Shown here piece after piece: positions 1 through 5,782 of a stretch of 6,996 bases of DNA. The stretch covers positions 1 through 6,996 of the forward strand of contig JAIRRK010000125.1 in the NCBI GenBank assembly GCA_031256015.1, given 5' to 3'. Positions within the stretch are counted from its first letter, which is position 1. Every line of letters begins with the position of its first letter. Below the pieces are notes generated by a model that ran no database searches, was not told the origin of the DNA, and saw nothing but the letters and a program-made list of their open reading frames with translations. Position numbers and translations under genes: made by a program. The stretch is from Dysgonamonadaceae bacterium (GTDB taxonomy: Bacteria; Bacteroidota; Bacteroidia; Bacteroidales; Azobacteroidaceae).

Positions 1-10
1 AAATTCTTTC

Positions 11-62
11 TTTTTTTTATTGCGTCAATCGGAAAATCATCTGTGTTTGGATGATTTTTCCG
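11..62. repeat. Inverted repeat (12-bp stem, one bulge) upstream of the first gene, preceded by a T-run
   Basis: Positions 30-41 (CGGAAAATCATC) pair with 50-62 (GATGATTTTTCCG), with one unpaired T at 59 and an 8-nt loop at 42-49. The repeat ends two bases before the -7 box of the 91-327 gene, so it covers the region where a regulator would contact the promoter. It is not a normal terminator, because no T-tract follows it on either strand. The run of eight T at 11-18 lies upstream of the hairpin and could be the tail of a terminator of a gene outside the window. Whether the repeat works as DNA (an operator) or as RNA (the 3' end of an upstream transcript) cannot be decided here. Confidence 0.45.
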
Positions 63-71
63 GTAACTTTG
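40..71 (+). promoter_or_regulatory. Bacteroidota-type promoter of the 91-327 gene
   Basis: TAACTTTG at 64-71 matches the Bacteroidota -7 consensus TAnnTTTG exactly. An imperfect -33 element, TCTG at 40-43, lies 20 bases upstream (the consensus is TTTG or TTG). Transcription would start near 78, giving a leader of only about a dozen A/T-rich bases before the ATG at 91. No Shine-Dalgarno sequence is present, as is normal in this phylum. Confidence 0.6.
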
Positions 72-90
72 CAAAATAAAAATAAATGCT

Positions 91-327
91 ATGAACAAAT
101 TAAAGAGATTTTCCGAATCAGCCCTTGAATTAGCAAAAGAAAATGGGTTTAGTGATGTTATGCAATATACAAGCTGGAATGATTACATCGTGTTCCAAGC
201 TATAAATCAACGCAAATCAGATGTATCTGATTTGCCGGAACACTTACCGCTTATATTGGTAAAAAAAAGTGAAATTCGATGGGCAAATGCGGATGAAGCG
301 GATGAAATAACTATTTTGTTTGTTTAA
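91..327 (+). CDS. Small soluble protein of unknown function (78 aa)
   Basis: I do not recognise this family. The protein is short, charged and has no signal peptide or membrane segment, so it is probably cytoplasmic. Residues 1-18 look like an amphipathic helix rich in K and E. A middle part around residues 25-40 contains aromatic residues (Y26, W29, Y32) and could be a beta strand or turn region. The C-terminal part ends in an acidic stretch followed by a hydrophobic tail, ITILFV. The gene is believed real because an exact TAnnTTTG box lies 20 bases before its ATG, the leader is A-rich, and codon use looks like that of its neighbours. It stands alone on the plus strand and converges on the minus-strand gene at 454-660. 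No toxin, antitoxin or DNA-binding motif was seen. Confidence 0.7.
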   Translation: MNKLKRFSESALELAKENGFSDVMQYTSWNDYIVFQAINQRKSDVSDLPEHLPLILVKKSEIRWANADEADEITILFV

Positions 328-417
328 CAACGCCTTTTATCATGCTTGTATTTAATTGCAAACCATCAACTTTTAACACTTGAATGCCAAACCTCAATGA
401 AAAACTTTTTGAATATT

Positions 418-449
418 TCTTCCAATCCTTATTTGAATGGAAAGATTTT
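418..449. terminator. Weak candidate terminator between convergent genes
   Basis: TCTTCCA at 418-424 can pair with TGGAAAGA at 438-445 with one bulge, and a run of six T follows at 445-450 on the plus strand. It sits in the 126-base gap between two convergent genes, where termination is expected. The stem is short and AT-rich, so this is a guess rather than a firm call. The rest of 328-453 shows nothing else recognisable. Confidence 0.25.
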
Positions 450-453
450 TTGG

Positions 454-660
454 TTATTTATCTCGGTCTTTCCTATTCATTTTATTTTGTCCGGCCGAAA
501 TTCCCACAAGTATAATGACGCCCGACATAACAGCATAAAAAATATTCTCTCCCGGTGATTTTCCGTTAGGAATAGTGAACAACATGACACACAGAGCAGC
601 CCACAATATAAATATGAATATTTTTTGAATAGTTGATAATCCTCTTCGTTTTCTCATCAT
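454..660 (-). CDS. Small two-helix inner-membrane protein of unknown function (68 aa)
   Basis: The protein has a basic N-terminus (MMRKRR), a hydrophobic helix at about residues 11-30, a short polar turn containing PNGKSPGEN, a second helix at about 38-57 rich in small residues (AVMSGVIILVGISAG), and a basic tail (KMNRKDRDK). By the positive-inside rule both ends face the cytoplasm and the turn faces the periplasm. I cannot assign a family. Two ATG codons stand in tandem at the start (660 and 657) and either may be used. A -7 box, TACCTTTG, lies 19 bases upstream, which supports an independent transcript. The stop of the lipoprotein gene is only 31 bases upstream with no terminator between, so read-through from that gene is also likely. 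A 70-codon reading frame on the opposite strand (346-558) overlaps it but looks spurious. Confidence 0.65.
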   Translation of the reverse strand: MMRKRRGLSTIQKIFIFILWAALCVMLFTIPNGKSPGENIFYAVMSGVIILVGISAGQNKMNRKDRDK

Positions 661-679
661 TTCTACAAAATTATTAATG

Positions 680-687
680 CAAAGGTA
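680..687 (-). promoter_or_regulatory. -7 box of the small membrane protein gene
   Basis: Read on the minus strand, 687-680 is TACCTTTG, an exact TAnnTTTG, followed by C. Transcription would start near 673, about 12 bases before the ATG at 660. No good TTG-type -33 element is visible at the expected distance, which weakens the call. The box lies directly behind the stop codon of the lipoprotein gene. Confidence 0.5.
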
Positions 688-691
688 ACTA

Positions 692-1813
692 TTATTTAAA
701 GATGCGATTGCGATTGTGACTACTTTTTATACTTTTCACGAATTGATCGAAACTGAAAGATTCCCCGTTCTTACTGTCGGATCGAAACGTATTCTTCAAG
801 TTTACAACGGAATTTGTTGTTTTGGAATAAGCTGTTTTACTAATCACTCCCCCATTATTTCCCTTTTCGTCAAAACCGAGCGTAACAAAGATAAGTCCTT
901 CGAAATTGGCAAATTCTCCGGTAAAATCGAAATCCAAAACTTTATCTCTGACATCTTCTTCGTGATAATACGGACTTTCCAGAAAGTATAAGGCAAAATA
1001 ACTATCCGGATAATGGAATAGGTCTTCATTTGCGACATAATATCCGGCAAAGCAAAACTTTTTACAGAATTGATTTTTCCGAATATCTATCTTCAAACTA
1101 TTCGGAGATACTGCATTAGCCACAATGTCTGCCACAGGTTGATTAACTTTCGATTTGGTCTTAAAATCCAGTCTGTATAAATTTCCTTGTTCACCTTTTC
1201 TATTCAATCCGATCACAAAAATCGTATAATTGATTTCCGGTTCCATTTGGTAAGAAATATCATAATAAGTATTTTCATTAGTGGCTCCCAAAATTACTTC
1301 ATTTCCGCCGGATAATAAACTTTCGATTATCTTCTTATCGGTATAATTTTTTAAAAAATCGGTATAGAAAAGATTCCAATAGAAAACATCCGTTTTCTCC
1401 GACTTTTCAAATTGAAAAGCAACTCCGTTATTCAGAGCTATGTAATTAACAATACCTGCGTTGGGCTTGTCAGACTTTGCCAAATGAAGTGTTTTTGTAT
1501 GAGTTTCTTTCGGCCGGGCGATTGTAATTTCGTCTATTTCCGATTCATAATTATAGTGGGAAACCGTTAATTTATATTTGCCTCCCGCTACGGCAAAAAA
1601 CTCATAATATCCTACTTGATTGCTTATTGCCTTGTATTTTCCGTTTTCCGATAATAATTCAATTTCAGCACCTTGTATATTTGATCCGGTTTCCGAATCA
1701 ATGATGTATCCCGAAAAAGGATAAGTCTGATTTTGGATTTCATCATCCCTATTACAACCGGATAAAACGATACAGAAAACACAAAAGGCTAACAAATAAT
1801 GATGAATTCTCAT
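692..1813 (-). CDS. Putative surface-exposed lipoprotein with carboxypeptidase-regulatory-like domain (373 aa)
   Basis: The N-terminus is a lipoprotein signal peptide: positively charged start, hydrophobic stretch at about 7-17 and lipobox LSGC with the acylated Cys at 20. The following residues, NRDDE, are acidic, resembling the lipoprotein export signal that sends Bacteroidota lipoproteins to the outer face of the outer membrane. Residues about 32-112 fit a carboxypeptidase-regulatory-like beta sandwich (the GYIIDSETGSNIQGAEI start, the GYYEF turn, then GGKYKLTVSHYNYE). The rest, about 119-335, reads as two beta-rich segments that may be fibronectin-III-like, with a CKKFC cysteine pair at 250-254. 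The tail from about 340 is polar and probably disordered. No catalytic motif is visible, so a binding or structural role is more likely than an enzyme. It lies 51 bases behind the ABC-F gene with no terminator between, so it may be read from that transcript; no clear promoter of its own was found. Confidence 0.8.
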   Translation of the reverse strand: MRIHHYLLAFCVFCIVLSGCNRDDEIQNQTYPFSGYIIDSETGSNIQGAEIELLSENGKYKAISNQVGYYEFFAVAGGKYKLTVSHYNYESEIDEITIARPKETHTKTLHLAKSDKPNAGIVNYIALNNGVAFQFEKSEKTDVFYWNLFYTDFLKNYTDKKIIESLLSGGNEVILGATNENTYYDISYQMEPEINYTIFVIGLNRKGEQGNLYRLDFKTKSKVNQPVADIVANAVSPNSLKIDIRKNQFCKKFCFAGYYVANEDLFHYPDSYFALYFLESPYYHEEDVRDKVLDFDFTGEFANFEGLIFVTLGFDEKGNNGGVISKTAYSKTTNSVVNLKNTFRSDSKNGESFSFDQFVKSIKSSHNRNRIFK

Positions 1814-1864
1814 AAATAATTATACTTTAAAGTTGAGTTATTAAACAAATACAGAGTAAATATT

Positions 1865-3823
1865 TCACTTTTCCGGCTTTACATTCTCTTTTTCTGAATT
1901 TTCGAGTTCAAGAGCAGCATTTGTCCATTCGTCTGTTATGACAGAAACCTGTTTTTGTAATTCGGCATGTTTCCAAAGCAAATCGGTATTGGAAGCTCCT
2001 TCGGGTGTACTCAAAACCATTTCCAATTCTTTAATTTTGGCTTCGAGAACACCTATTTTTTGTTCGCATCGACTGATTTGTTTTTCCAGTCGACGCATTT
2101 GTCGTTGTTGTTCTTTTCGTTCTTCGTAAGATAATTTATTTTGAGAGACAACTTCTTCTTTTTTATCTTTATCGGAAGATAAGATTTGATTCTTTTTCTC
2201 CAATTCGTTCAAGTTTTCAATCTTTTTTCTTTCAAGAAATTCGTAAATTCCTCCAAGATGCTCTTTTACTTGTTGATTTCCAAATTCGTATACTTTCTCT
2301 ACCAATCCACTTAAAAACTCCCTGTCGTGCGAAACCACAATAAGTGTTCCGTCAAATTCTTTCAGTGCCTCTTTCAACACATCTTTCGATCGCATATCCA
2401 GGTGATTGGTAGGCTCATCTAAAATCAACAAATTGACCGGTTCCAAAAGCAATCTGATCATTGCTAAGCGAGTGCGTTCTCCTCCCGATAAAACCGCTAT
2501 CTTTTTGTCGGAAGCTTCTCCTCCAAACATGAATGCACCCAAAATATCCCGAATTTTTGTACGAATATCTCCTACCGCCACATTATCGATGGTTTGAAAA
2601 ACGGTCAATTTTTCGTCCATCAAATCCGCTTGATTTTGAGCAAAATATCCGATTTTTATATTGTGTCCGAGTTGCAATTTTCCTTCGTAAGAAATCTGTT
2701 CCATCATACACTTTACCAGTGTAGATTTTCCTTCTCCGTTTTTTCCGACAAAAGCAATCTTATCTCCTCGATGAATCGTTAAAGTCACATTCTTAAACAC
2801 CGGATGCTCTCCGTAACTTTTCGAAACATTTTCCATTATAACCGGATAAGATCCCGAACGAGGGGCAGGAGGAAACTTCAATCGTAAAGCCGAGTTATCT
2901 TCTTCATCTATTTCGATTCGTTCTATCTTTTCCAATTGTTTGATACGACTCTGTACTTGAACCGCTTTTGTGGCTTTGTAGCGAAAACGCTCAATAAATT
3001 CTTCGGTTTCCTCTATTTGTTTCCTTTGATTTTCATAAGCCCGCAGTTGTTGTTCTCGACGTTCTTTTCTCAATTCAACATACTTTGAATAATTCACGCG
3101 ATAATCATAAATTTTCCCGAGCGATATTTCAATTGTTCGGGAAGTGACAGCATCAATAAAAGCCCTGTCGTGCGAGACAAGAATTACCGCATTCGCCTGA
3201 GTGGAAAGAAAATTTTCCAACCATTGAATTGATTCAATATCCAGATGGTTTGTCGGTTCGTCTAACAATAAAATATCCGGTTTGCGTAAGAGAATTTTGG
3301 CCAATTCGATTCGCATCCGCCAACCTCCACTGAATTCGTTGGTCGGACGATCAAAATCGGAACGAGTAAAACCCAATCCCAGTAAAGTTTTTTCTACTTC
3401 AGCCTGAACATTAATTGCTCCTTCTATCGATAGGAGTTCATTAAGATGAGTTATTTTATCTATTAATTGATGATAAGATTCGGATTCATAATCTTCTCTT
3501 TCGACTAATTCAAGGTTTCGTTCTTCCAATTCAACCTCTATCTGCTTCAAATAATCAAAAGCCAGAGAAGCTTCATCGCGGACGCTTCTTTCATCTTTCA
3601 ATTGCATTTGTTGCGGGAGATATCCGATTGTTGTGTCTTTAGGCATGGATATTCTACCTTTTGTAGGTTCATTCAAACCTGCAAAAATTTTAAGCAACGT
3701 ACTCTTCCCTGCTCCGTTTTTTCCTACCAAAGCAATCTTATCTTTCTTATCCACCACAAAACCGATATTGTCTAAAAGATTGAAACTTCCAAACGATACG
3801 GTCAGATTTTCAACACTGTACAT
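1865..3823 (-). CDS. ABC-F family ATPase, YheS-like (652 aa)
   Basis: This is a soluble tandem ATPase with no membrane segments. ABC-F proteins bind the ribosome (E-site region) and act on stalled or antibiotic-bound complexes; they do not transport. Numbered from the ATG at 3823: Walker A GKNGAGKST at 34-42, signature FSGG at 164-167, Walker B ending DEPTNHLD near 188-195, switch His 218, then the inter-domain linker (about 237-303) with the FRYKATKAVQVQSRIK motif. The second ATPase has GKNGEGKST at 360-368, LSGGE at 445-449, DEPTNHLD near 469-476 and switch His 499. Both sites look active. A C-terminal coiled coil (about 535-645, rich in E, K and Q) matches the Uup/YheS layout, and the linker motif favours YheS. 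An in-frame TTG at 3838 would add five residues. The ATG gives MYSVENLTVSFG, which fits the family's usual start, so I chose it. A role in antibiotic resistance is not indicated by the sequence. Confidence 0.93.
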   Translation of the reverse strand: MYSVENLTVSFGSFNLLDNIGFVVDKKDKIALVGKNGAGKSTLLKIFAGLNEPTKGRISMPKDTTIGYLPQQMQLKDERSVRDEASLAFDYLKQIEVELEERNLELVEREDYESESYHQLIDKITHLNELLSIEGAINVQAEVEKTLLGLGFTRSDFDRPTNEFSGGWRMRIELAKILLRKPDILLLDEPTNHLDIESIQWLENFLSTQANAVILVSHDRAFIDAVTSRTIEISLGKIYDYRVNYSKYVELRKERREQQLRAYENQRKQIEETEEFIERFRYKATKAVQVQSRIKQLEKIERIEIDEEDNSALRLKFPPAPRSGSYPVIMENVSKSYGEHPVFKNVTLTIHRGDKIAFVGKNGEGKSTLVKCMMEQISYEGKLQLGHNIKIGYFAQNQADLMDEKLTVFQTIDNVAVGDIRTKIRDILGAFMFGGEASDKKIAVLSGGERTRLAMIRLLLEPVNLLILDEPTNHLDMRSKDVLKEALKEFDGTLIVVSHDREFLSGLVEKVYEFGNQQVKEHLGGIYEFLERKKIENLNELEKKNQILSSDKDKKEEVVSQNKLSYEERKEQQRQMRRLEKQISRCEQKIGVLEAKIKELEMVLSTPEGASNTDLLWKHAELQKQVSVITDEWTNAALELENSEKENVKPEK

Positions 3824-3847
3824 TTTGAATGGGGTCAATACATAAAT

Positions 3848-3901
3848 TAATGTGCCGACATGTCAATAATTTCATATCATTACAAACACATCGGCACATT
3901 A
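3848..3901. repeat. Perfect 11-bp inverted repeat in the leader of the ABC-F gene
   Basis: TAATGTGCCGA at 3848-3858 is the exact reverse complement of TCGGCACATTA at 3891-3901, with a 32-base loop that itself contains GACATGTC at the stem edge. It fills most of the gap between the nucleotidyltransferase stop (3919) and the ABC-F ATG (3823). On the minus strand no T-tract follows, so it is a poor intrinsic terminator for the nucleotidyltransferase gene. On the plus strand it is followed by a T-rich stretch, but no plus-strand gene precedes it. It could be a leader structure, an operator or an mRNA end-protecting hairpin. Confidence 0.6.
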
Positions 3902-3918
3902 TTGTATTCTTTATTAAC

Positions 3919-4824
3919 TTAAAACAATTTATTCGGGTATTCTCCTTTATTGATTAAATCATGAATTTTAGCAACAACCGATGCTCTATCATTAGCGTAA
4001 GTTACTCCAAACCATTTTGAAGGAGTATCCAAAACTTTAACGGTAACTTTTCCGCTTGAAATTAAGCGGTCGATAGCCCAAGGAATAAAAAATTCCGCTT
4101 TGGGATTATCGGCGTTTCCTTTCAGAAAATCAACGAATTGAGTTTCCGTATATTTAAAATATTCGGGAGTAAATCCCCACATATTCATTGAAACGGGAAC
4201 GCTCTCTCCCACTTCAATCATGCTGTCGTTTTCGTCTTTGAATTTGATTTTTCCATCCGTATCACGAATAATATAAGTACGTTCTACCACAGAAGTTAAA
4301 TGACCTTCTTTATTGGTTTCGCAAATACCTCTGGCCACCGAACCGCTTTCCGATAATGTATTACCGATACGGTAACCTATCATACAATATTCATTTTCTT
4401 TATTTTCAACCGATTTCAAAAAATCCGCTAAAATCCGAAAACTTTCTCTTCCGTAAAAATCATCGGCATTAATAACGGCAAAAGGTTCGTTAATTGCATC
4501 TTTTCCCATTAAAACAGCGTGATTTGTTCCCCAAGGTTTTGTTCTTTCAGGGTTTAGAGAAAAACCGGCCGGAAGTTTATCCAATTCTTGAAAAACAACT
4601 TCAACCGGAATCACATTCTCGTATTTCTTCAAAATTTTTTCTCGGAAATCGGTTTCAAAAGATTCGCGAATAACAAAAACAACTTTTCCGAATCCACCTC
4701 TGATAGCATCAAAGATAGAATAATCCATAATCGTCTCTCCATTAGGACCCAATCCGTCTAATTGTTTGAGACCTCCATAACGACTACCCATTCCGGCAGC
4801 CAAAACAAATAAAGTAGGTTTCAT
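3919..4824 (-). CDS. Sugar-phosphate nucleotidyltransferase family protein (301 aa)
   Basis: Enzymes of this family join a sugar 1-phosphate to NTP, giving NDP-sugar and pyrophosphate, in the cytoplasm. The nucleotide-binding signature is at residues 8-21 (LAAGMGSRYGGLKQ, with G11, G13, R15 and K20). PWGTNHA at 97-103 is the usual GT-x-x-A base-contact element. NADD at 119-122 carries the Asp expected to bind the metal, with D121 or D122 as the candidate. NMWGF at 214-218 and GVTYANDR at 273-280 are typical of the C-terminal half. There is no left-handed beta-helix acyltransferase domain, so it is not GlmU-like, and at 301 residues it is longer than MurU. The sugar substrate cannot be read from the sequence. 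In Bacteroidota such genes often sit beside a choline-kinase-like phosphotransferase; none is present here. It has its own -7 box and is separated from sod by a terminator. The ATG at 4824 starts directly with the family motif. Confidence 0.88.
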   Translation of the reverse strand: MKPTLFVLAAGMGSRYGGLKQLDGLGPNGETIMDYSIFDAIRGGFGKVVFVIRESFETDFREKILKKYENVIPVEVVFQELDKLPAGFSLNPERTKPWGTNHAVLMGKDAINEPFAVINADDFYGRESFRILADFLKSVENKENEYCMIGYRIGNTLSESGSVARGICETNKEGHLTSVVERTYIIRDTDGKIKFKDENDSMIEVGESVPVSMNMWGFTPEYFKYTETQFVDFLKGNADNPKAEFFIPWAIDRLISSGKVTVKVLDTPSKWFGVTYANDRASVVAKIHDLINKGEYPNKLF

Positions 4825-4891
4825 AGTGAATACTTTTAATTTTTTGTATTATAAAAAATGAATCTGGACTAAGTAGTACATCATTTTATTT

Positions 4892-4908
4892 CTCAAAATT
4901 AATTTGAG
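4892..4908. repeat. Short hairpin at the predicted 5' end of the nucleotidyltransferase mRNA
   Basis: CTCAAA at 4892-4897 pairs with TTTGAG at 4903-4908 around a 5-base loop. With transcription starting about 7 bases after the TATCTTTG box (near 4906), this hairpin would lie at the very start of the roughly 80-base leader. It may stabilise the mRNA or may simply be chance in AT-rich sequence. Confidence 0.25.
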
Positions 4909-4912
4909 GTTT

Positions 4913-4920
4913 CAAAGATA
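4913..4920 (-). promoter_or_regulatory. -7 box of the nucleotidyltransferase gene
   Basis: Minus-strand 4920-4913 reads TATCTTTG, an exact match to TAnnTTTG. It stands just downstream of the sod terminator, which is where a new transcript should begin, and predicts a leader of about 80 bases. No convincing TTG -33 element is seen 19-21 bases upstream because that region is occupied by the terminator stem. Confidence 0.6.
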
Positions 4921-4931
4921 CGTTTTTTCAC

Positions 4932-4963
4932 AAAAAAAGAGAAACTTTTCGGTTTCTCTTTTT
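4932..4963 (-). terminator. Intrinsic terminator of sod (bidirectional in form)
   Basis: On the minus strand a 12-bp stem (4963-4952 with 4945-4934, core AGAGAAAC / GTTTCTCT) closes a 6-base loop CGAAAA and runs into a T-tract (the A-run 4932-4938 on the plus strand). It starts 18 bases after the sod stop codon. The stem is AT-rich at its base, but stem, loop and T-tract are all in place. Confidence 0.85.
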
Positions 4964-4981
4964 CTCTTTCTCTTGCAAAAC

Positions 4982-5599
4982 TTACGATTTTTTTAATTCC
5001 ACCGTTTTATAGTTCCTGTATCTTTCCGAAATAATACCCCAATCGACAATATTCCACAATGCTGAAAGATGGTCGGGACGACGATTTTGATAATCCAAAT
5101 AATAAGCATGTTCCCAAACATCAGCGACAAATATCGGCATGAAATCTTTCCGTATCGGATTTTCGGCATTACTTGCTTTTATCAAACTCAATTTTCCTTG
5201 TTTGTCTTTCACTAACCACATCCAACCCGAACCGAAAACACCAACAGCTTGACTTTCAAATTCTTTCTTAAATGAATCCAAGTCACCAAATGCTTCACGA
5301 ATGGCATCCGTTAACTCTTTCGATGGTGTCGTTCCTCTTTTTTCCGAAAAAGAATTAAAATAAAAGAGGTGATTCCATACTTGCGCTCCGTTATTAAAGA
5401 TTCCGCCTTCCGATTTTTTCACTATTTCATCCAAAGACGCATTTTCAAATGGTGTTTCGGGAATTAGTTTATTCAAGTTTGTCAAATAAGCATTTACATG
5501 TTTTCCCCAGTGAAATTCAATTGTTTTTTCACTGATAATCGGCTCTAAAGCCTTGTTGTTATACGGCAATGCAGGTGTTTCAAATTTCATAACCATCAT
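4982..5599 (-). CDS. sodB: Superoxide dismutase, iron/manganese family (205 aa)
   Basis: The enzyme turns superoxide into oxygen and hydrogen peroxide in the cytoplasm, normally as a dimer or tetramer. All four metal ligands are visible: H30 (in FHWGKH), H77 (in VWNHLFYF), D160 and H164 (in DVWEHAYYLDYQN). H34 and Y38 fit the active-site gateway. Q73 in NNGAQVWNH and the ASNAENP element follow the iron-type pattern rather than the manganese type, but Bacteroidales enzymes can be cambialistic, so metal use is uncertain. V158, just before the DVWEH ligand motif, is unlike the Gly or Thr usually found there. Three ATG codons are possible starts (5599, 5596 and 5590). The last, giving MKFETPALPY, fits the family best; numbering here uses 5599. 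A strong promoter with a palindrome lies upstream and a strong terminator follows, so it is a single-gene transcript. Confidence 0.95.
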   Translation of the reverse strand: MMVMKFETPALPYNNKALEPIISEKTIEFHWGKHVNAYLTNLNKLIPETPFENASLDEIVKKSEGGIFNNGAQVWNHLFYFNSFSEKRGTTPSKELTDAIREAFGDLDSFKKEFESQAVGVFGSGWMWLVKDKQGKLSLIKASNAENPIRKDFMPIFVADVWEHAYYLDYQNRRPDHLSALWNIVDWGIISERYRNYKTVELKKS

Positions 5600-5621
5600 T
5601 TTTTATAATAATAAACATATC

Positions 5622-5629
5622 TATATTTG
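5622..5629 (+). promoter_or_regulatory. Possible distal -7 box facing the plus-strand fusion gene
   Basis: TATATTTG matches TAnnTTTG exactly on the plus strand, but no good -33 element is present (only TTTT at 5599-5602). If used, it would give a leader of about 147 bases for the gene at 5783. A nearer alternative, TATTTTTA at 5750-5757, has one mismatch and would start about 19 bases before the ATG. Neither is firmly supported. Confidence 0.25.
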
Positions 5630-5642
5630 TAATAATTACAAA
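5626..5642. promoter_or_regulatory. 17-bp palindrome in the sod promoter, possible Fur/PerR-type operator
   Basis: TTTGTAAT-A-ATTACAAA is a perfect 8-1-8 inverted repeat. Its inner 15 bases differ from the PerR box consensus TTATAATnATTATAA only at the symmetric third base from each end. It overlaps the sod -7 box and the predicted start site, so a protein bound here would block transcription. Fur-family control of superoxide dismutase genes is known in other bacteria; applying it here is inference. The outer TTTG on each side also forms part of a -7-like box on each strand, which could produce the symmetry by itself. Confidence 0.45.
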
Positions 5643-5669
5643 CTTACTCAGATTATTTTCAAAACCAAA
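5639..5669 (-). promoter_or_regulatory. sod promoter (-33 TTTG, 19-bp spacer, -7 TAAGTTTG)
   Basis: On the minus strand TTTG (5669-5666) is followed after exactly 19 bases by TAAGTTTG (5646-5639), an ideal Bacteroidota promoter. Transcription would begin near 5632, giving a leader of about 30-40 bases. A second possible promoter overlaps it: the TTTG at 5642-5639 followed after 19 bases by TATGTTTA (5619-5612, one mismatch), which would start almost at the first ATG. Confidence 0.7.
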
Positions 5670-5691
5670 TTTTAATTAAAAACTTTCTTGT

Positions 5692-5735
5692 AAAACAATC
5701 AACGCCGAATTATTGTTTTTCTCTTTTTTATTTTT
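5692..5735 (+). terminator. AT-rich hairpin followed by T-rich tract in the leader of the fusion gene
   Basis: AAAACAAT at 5692-5699 pairs with ATTGTTTT at 5712-5719 around a 12-base loop, and the next 15 or so bases are nearly all T and C. The form is that of a weak intrinsic terminator, here upstream of the coding region, so it could attenuate a transcript from the distal -7 box at 5622. The stem has only two G-C pairs at most and the region is generally AT-rich, so chance is a serious alternative. Confidence 0.25.
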
Positions 5736-5782
5736 TCATTAAGAAATAGTATTTTTACGGAATTAATAATAAATGTTCATCA

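Noticed and set aside
346..558. 70-codon plus-strand reading frame overlapping the small membrane protein gene
   Set aside because: It begins at TTG, has no promoter of its own, its composition is not protein-like, and half of it is antisense to the better-supported minus-strand gene with a -7 box and clear membrane helices.
716..991. Plus-strand reading frame inside the lipoprotein gene
   Set aside because: It lies entirely antisense to a gene with a signal peptide and domain evidence, and its translation shows no motif.
1814..1864. Promoter for the lipoprotein gene in the gap behind the ABC-F gene
   Set aside because: The only candidate, around TATTTG, lacks the two-base spacer of TAnnTTTG and a -33 element, so it was not called.
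1865..3823. ABC transporter ATPase or antibiotic-resistance gene
   Set aside because: Two ATPase domains in one chain without membrane partners and with an ABC-F linker exclude a transporter; nothing specific ties it to a resistance subfamily.
3848..3901. Inverted repeat as an intrinsic terminator of the nucleotidyltransferase gene
   Set aside because: The loop is 32 bases long and no T-tract follows on the minus strand, so it is kept only as a repeat of unknown role.
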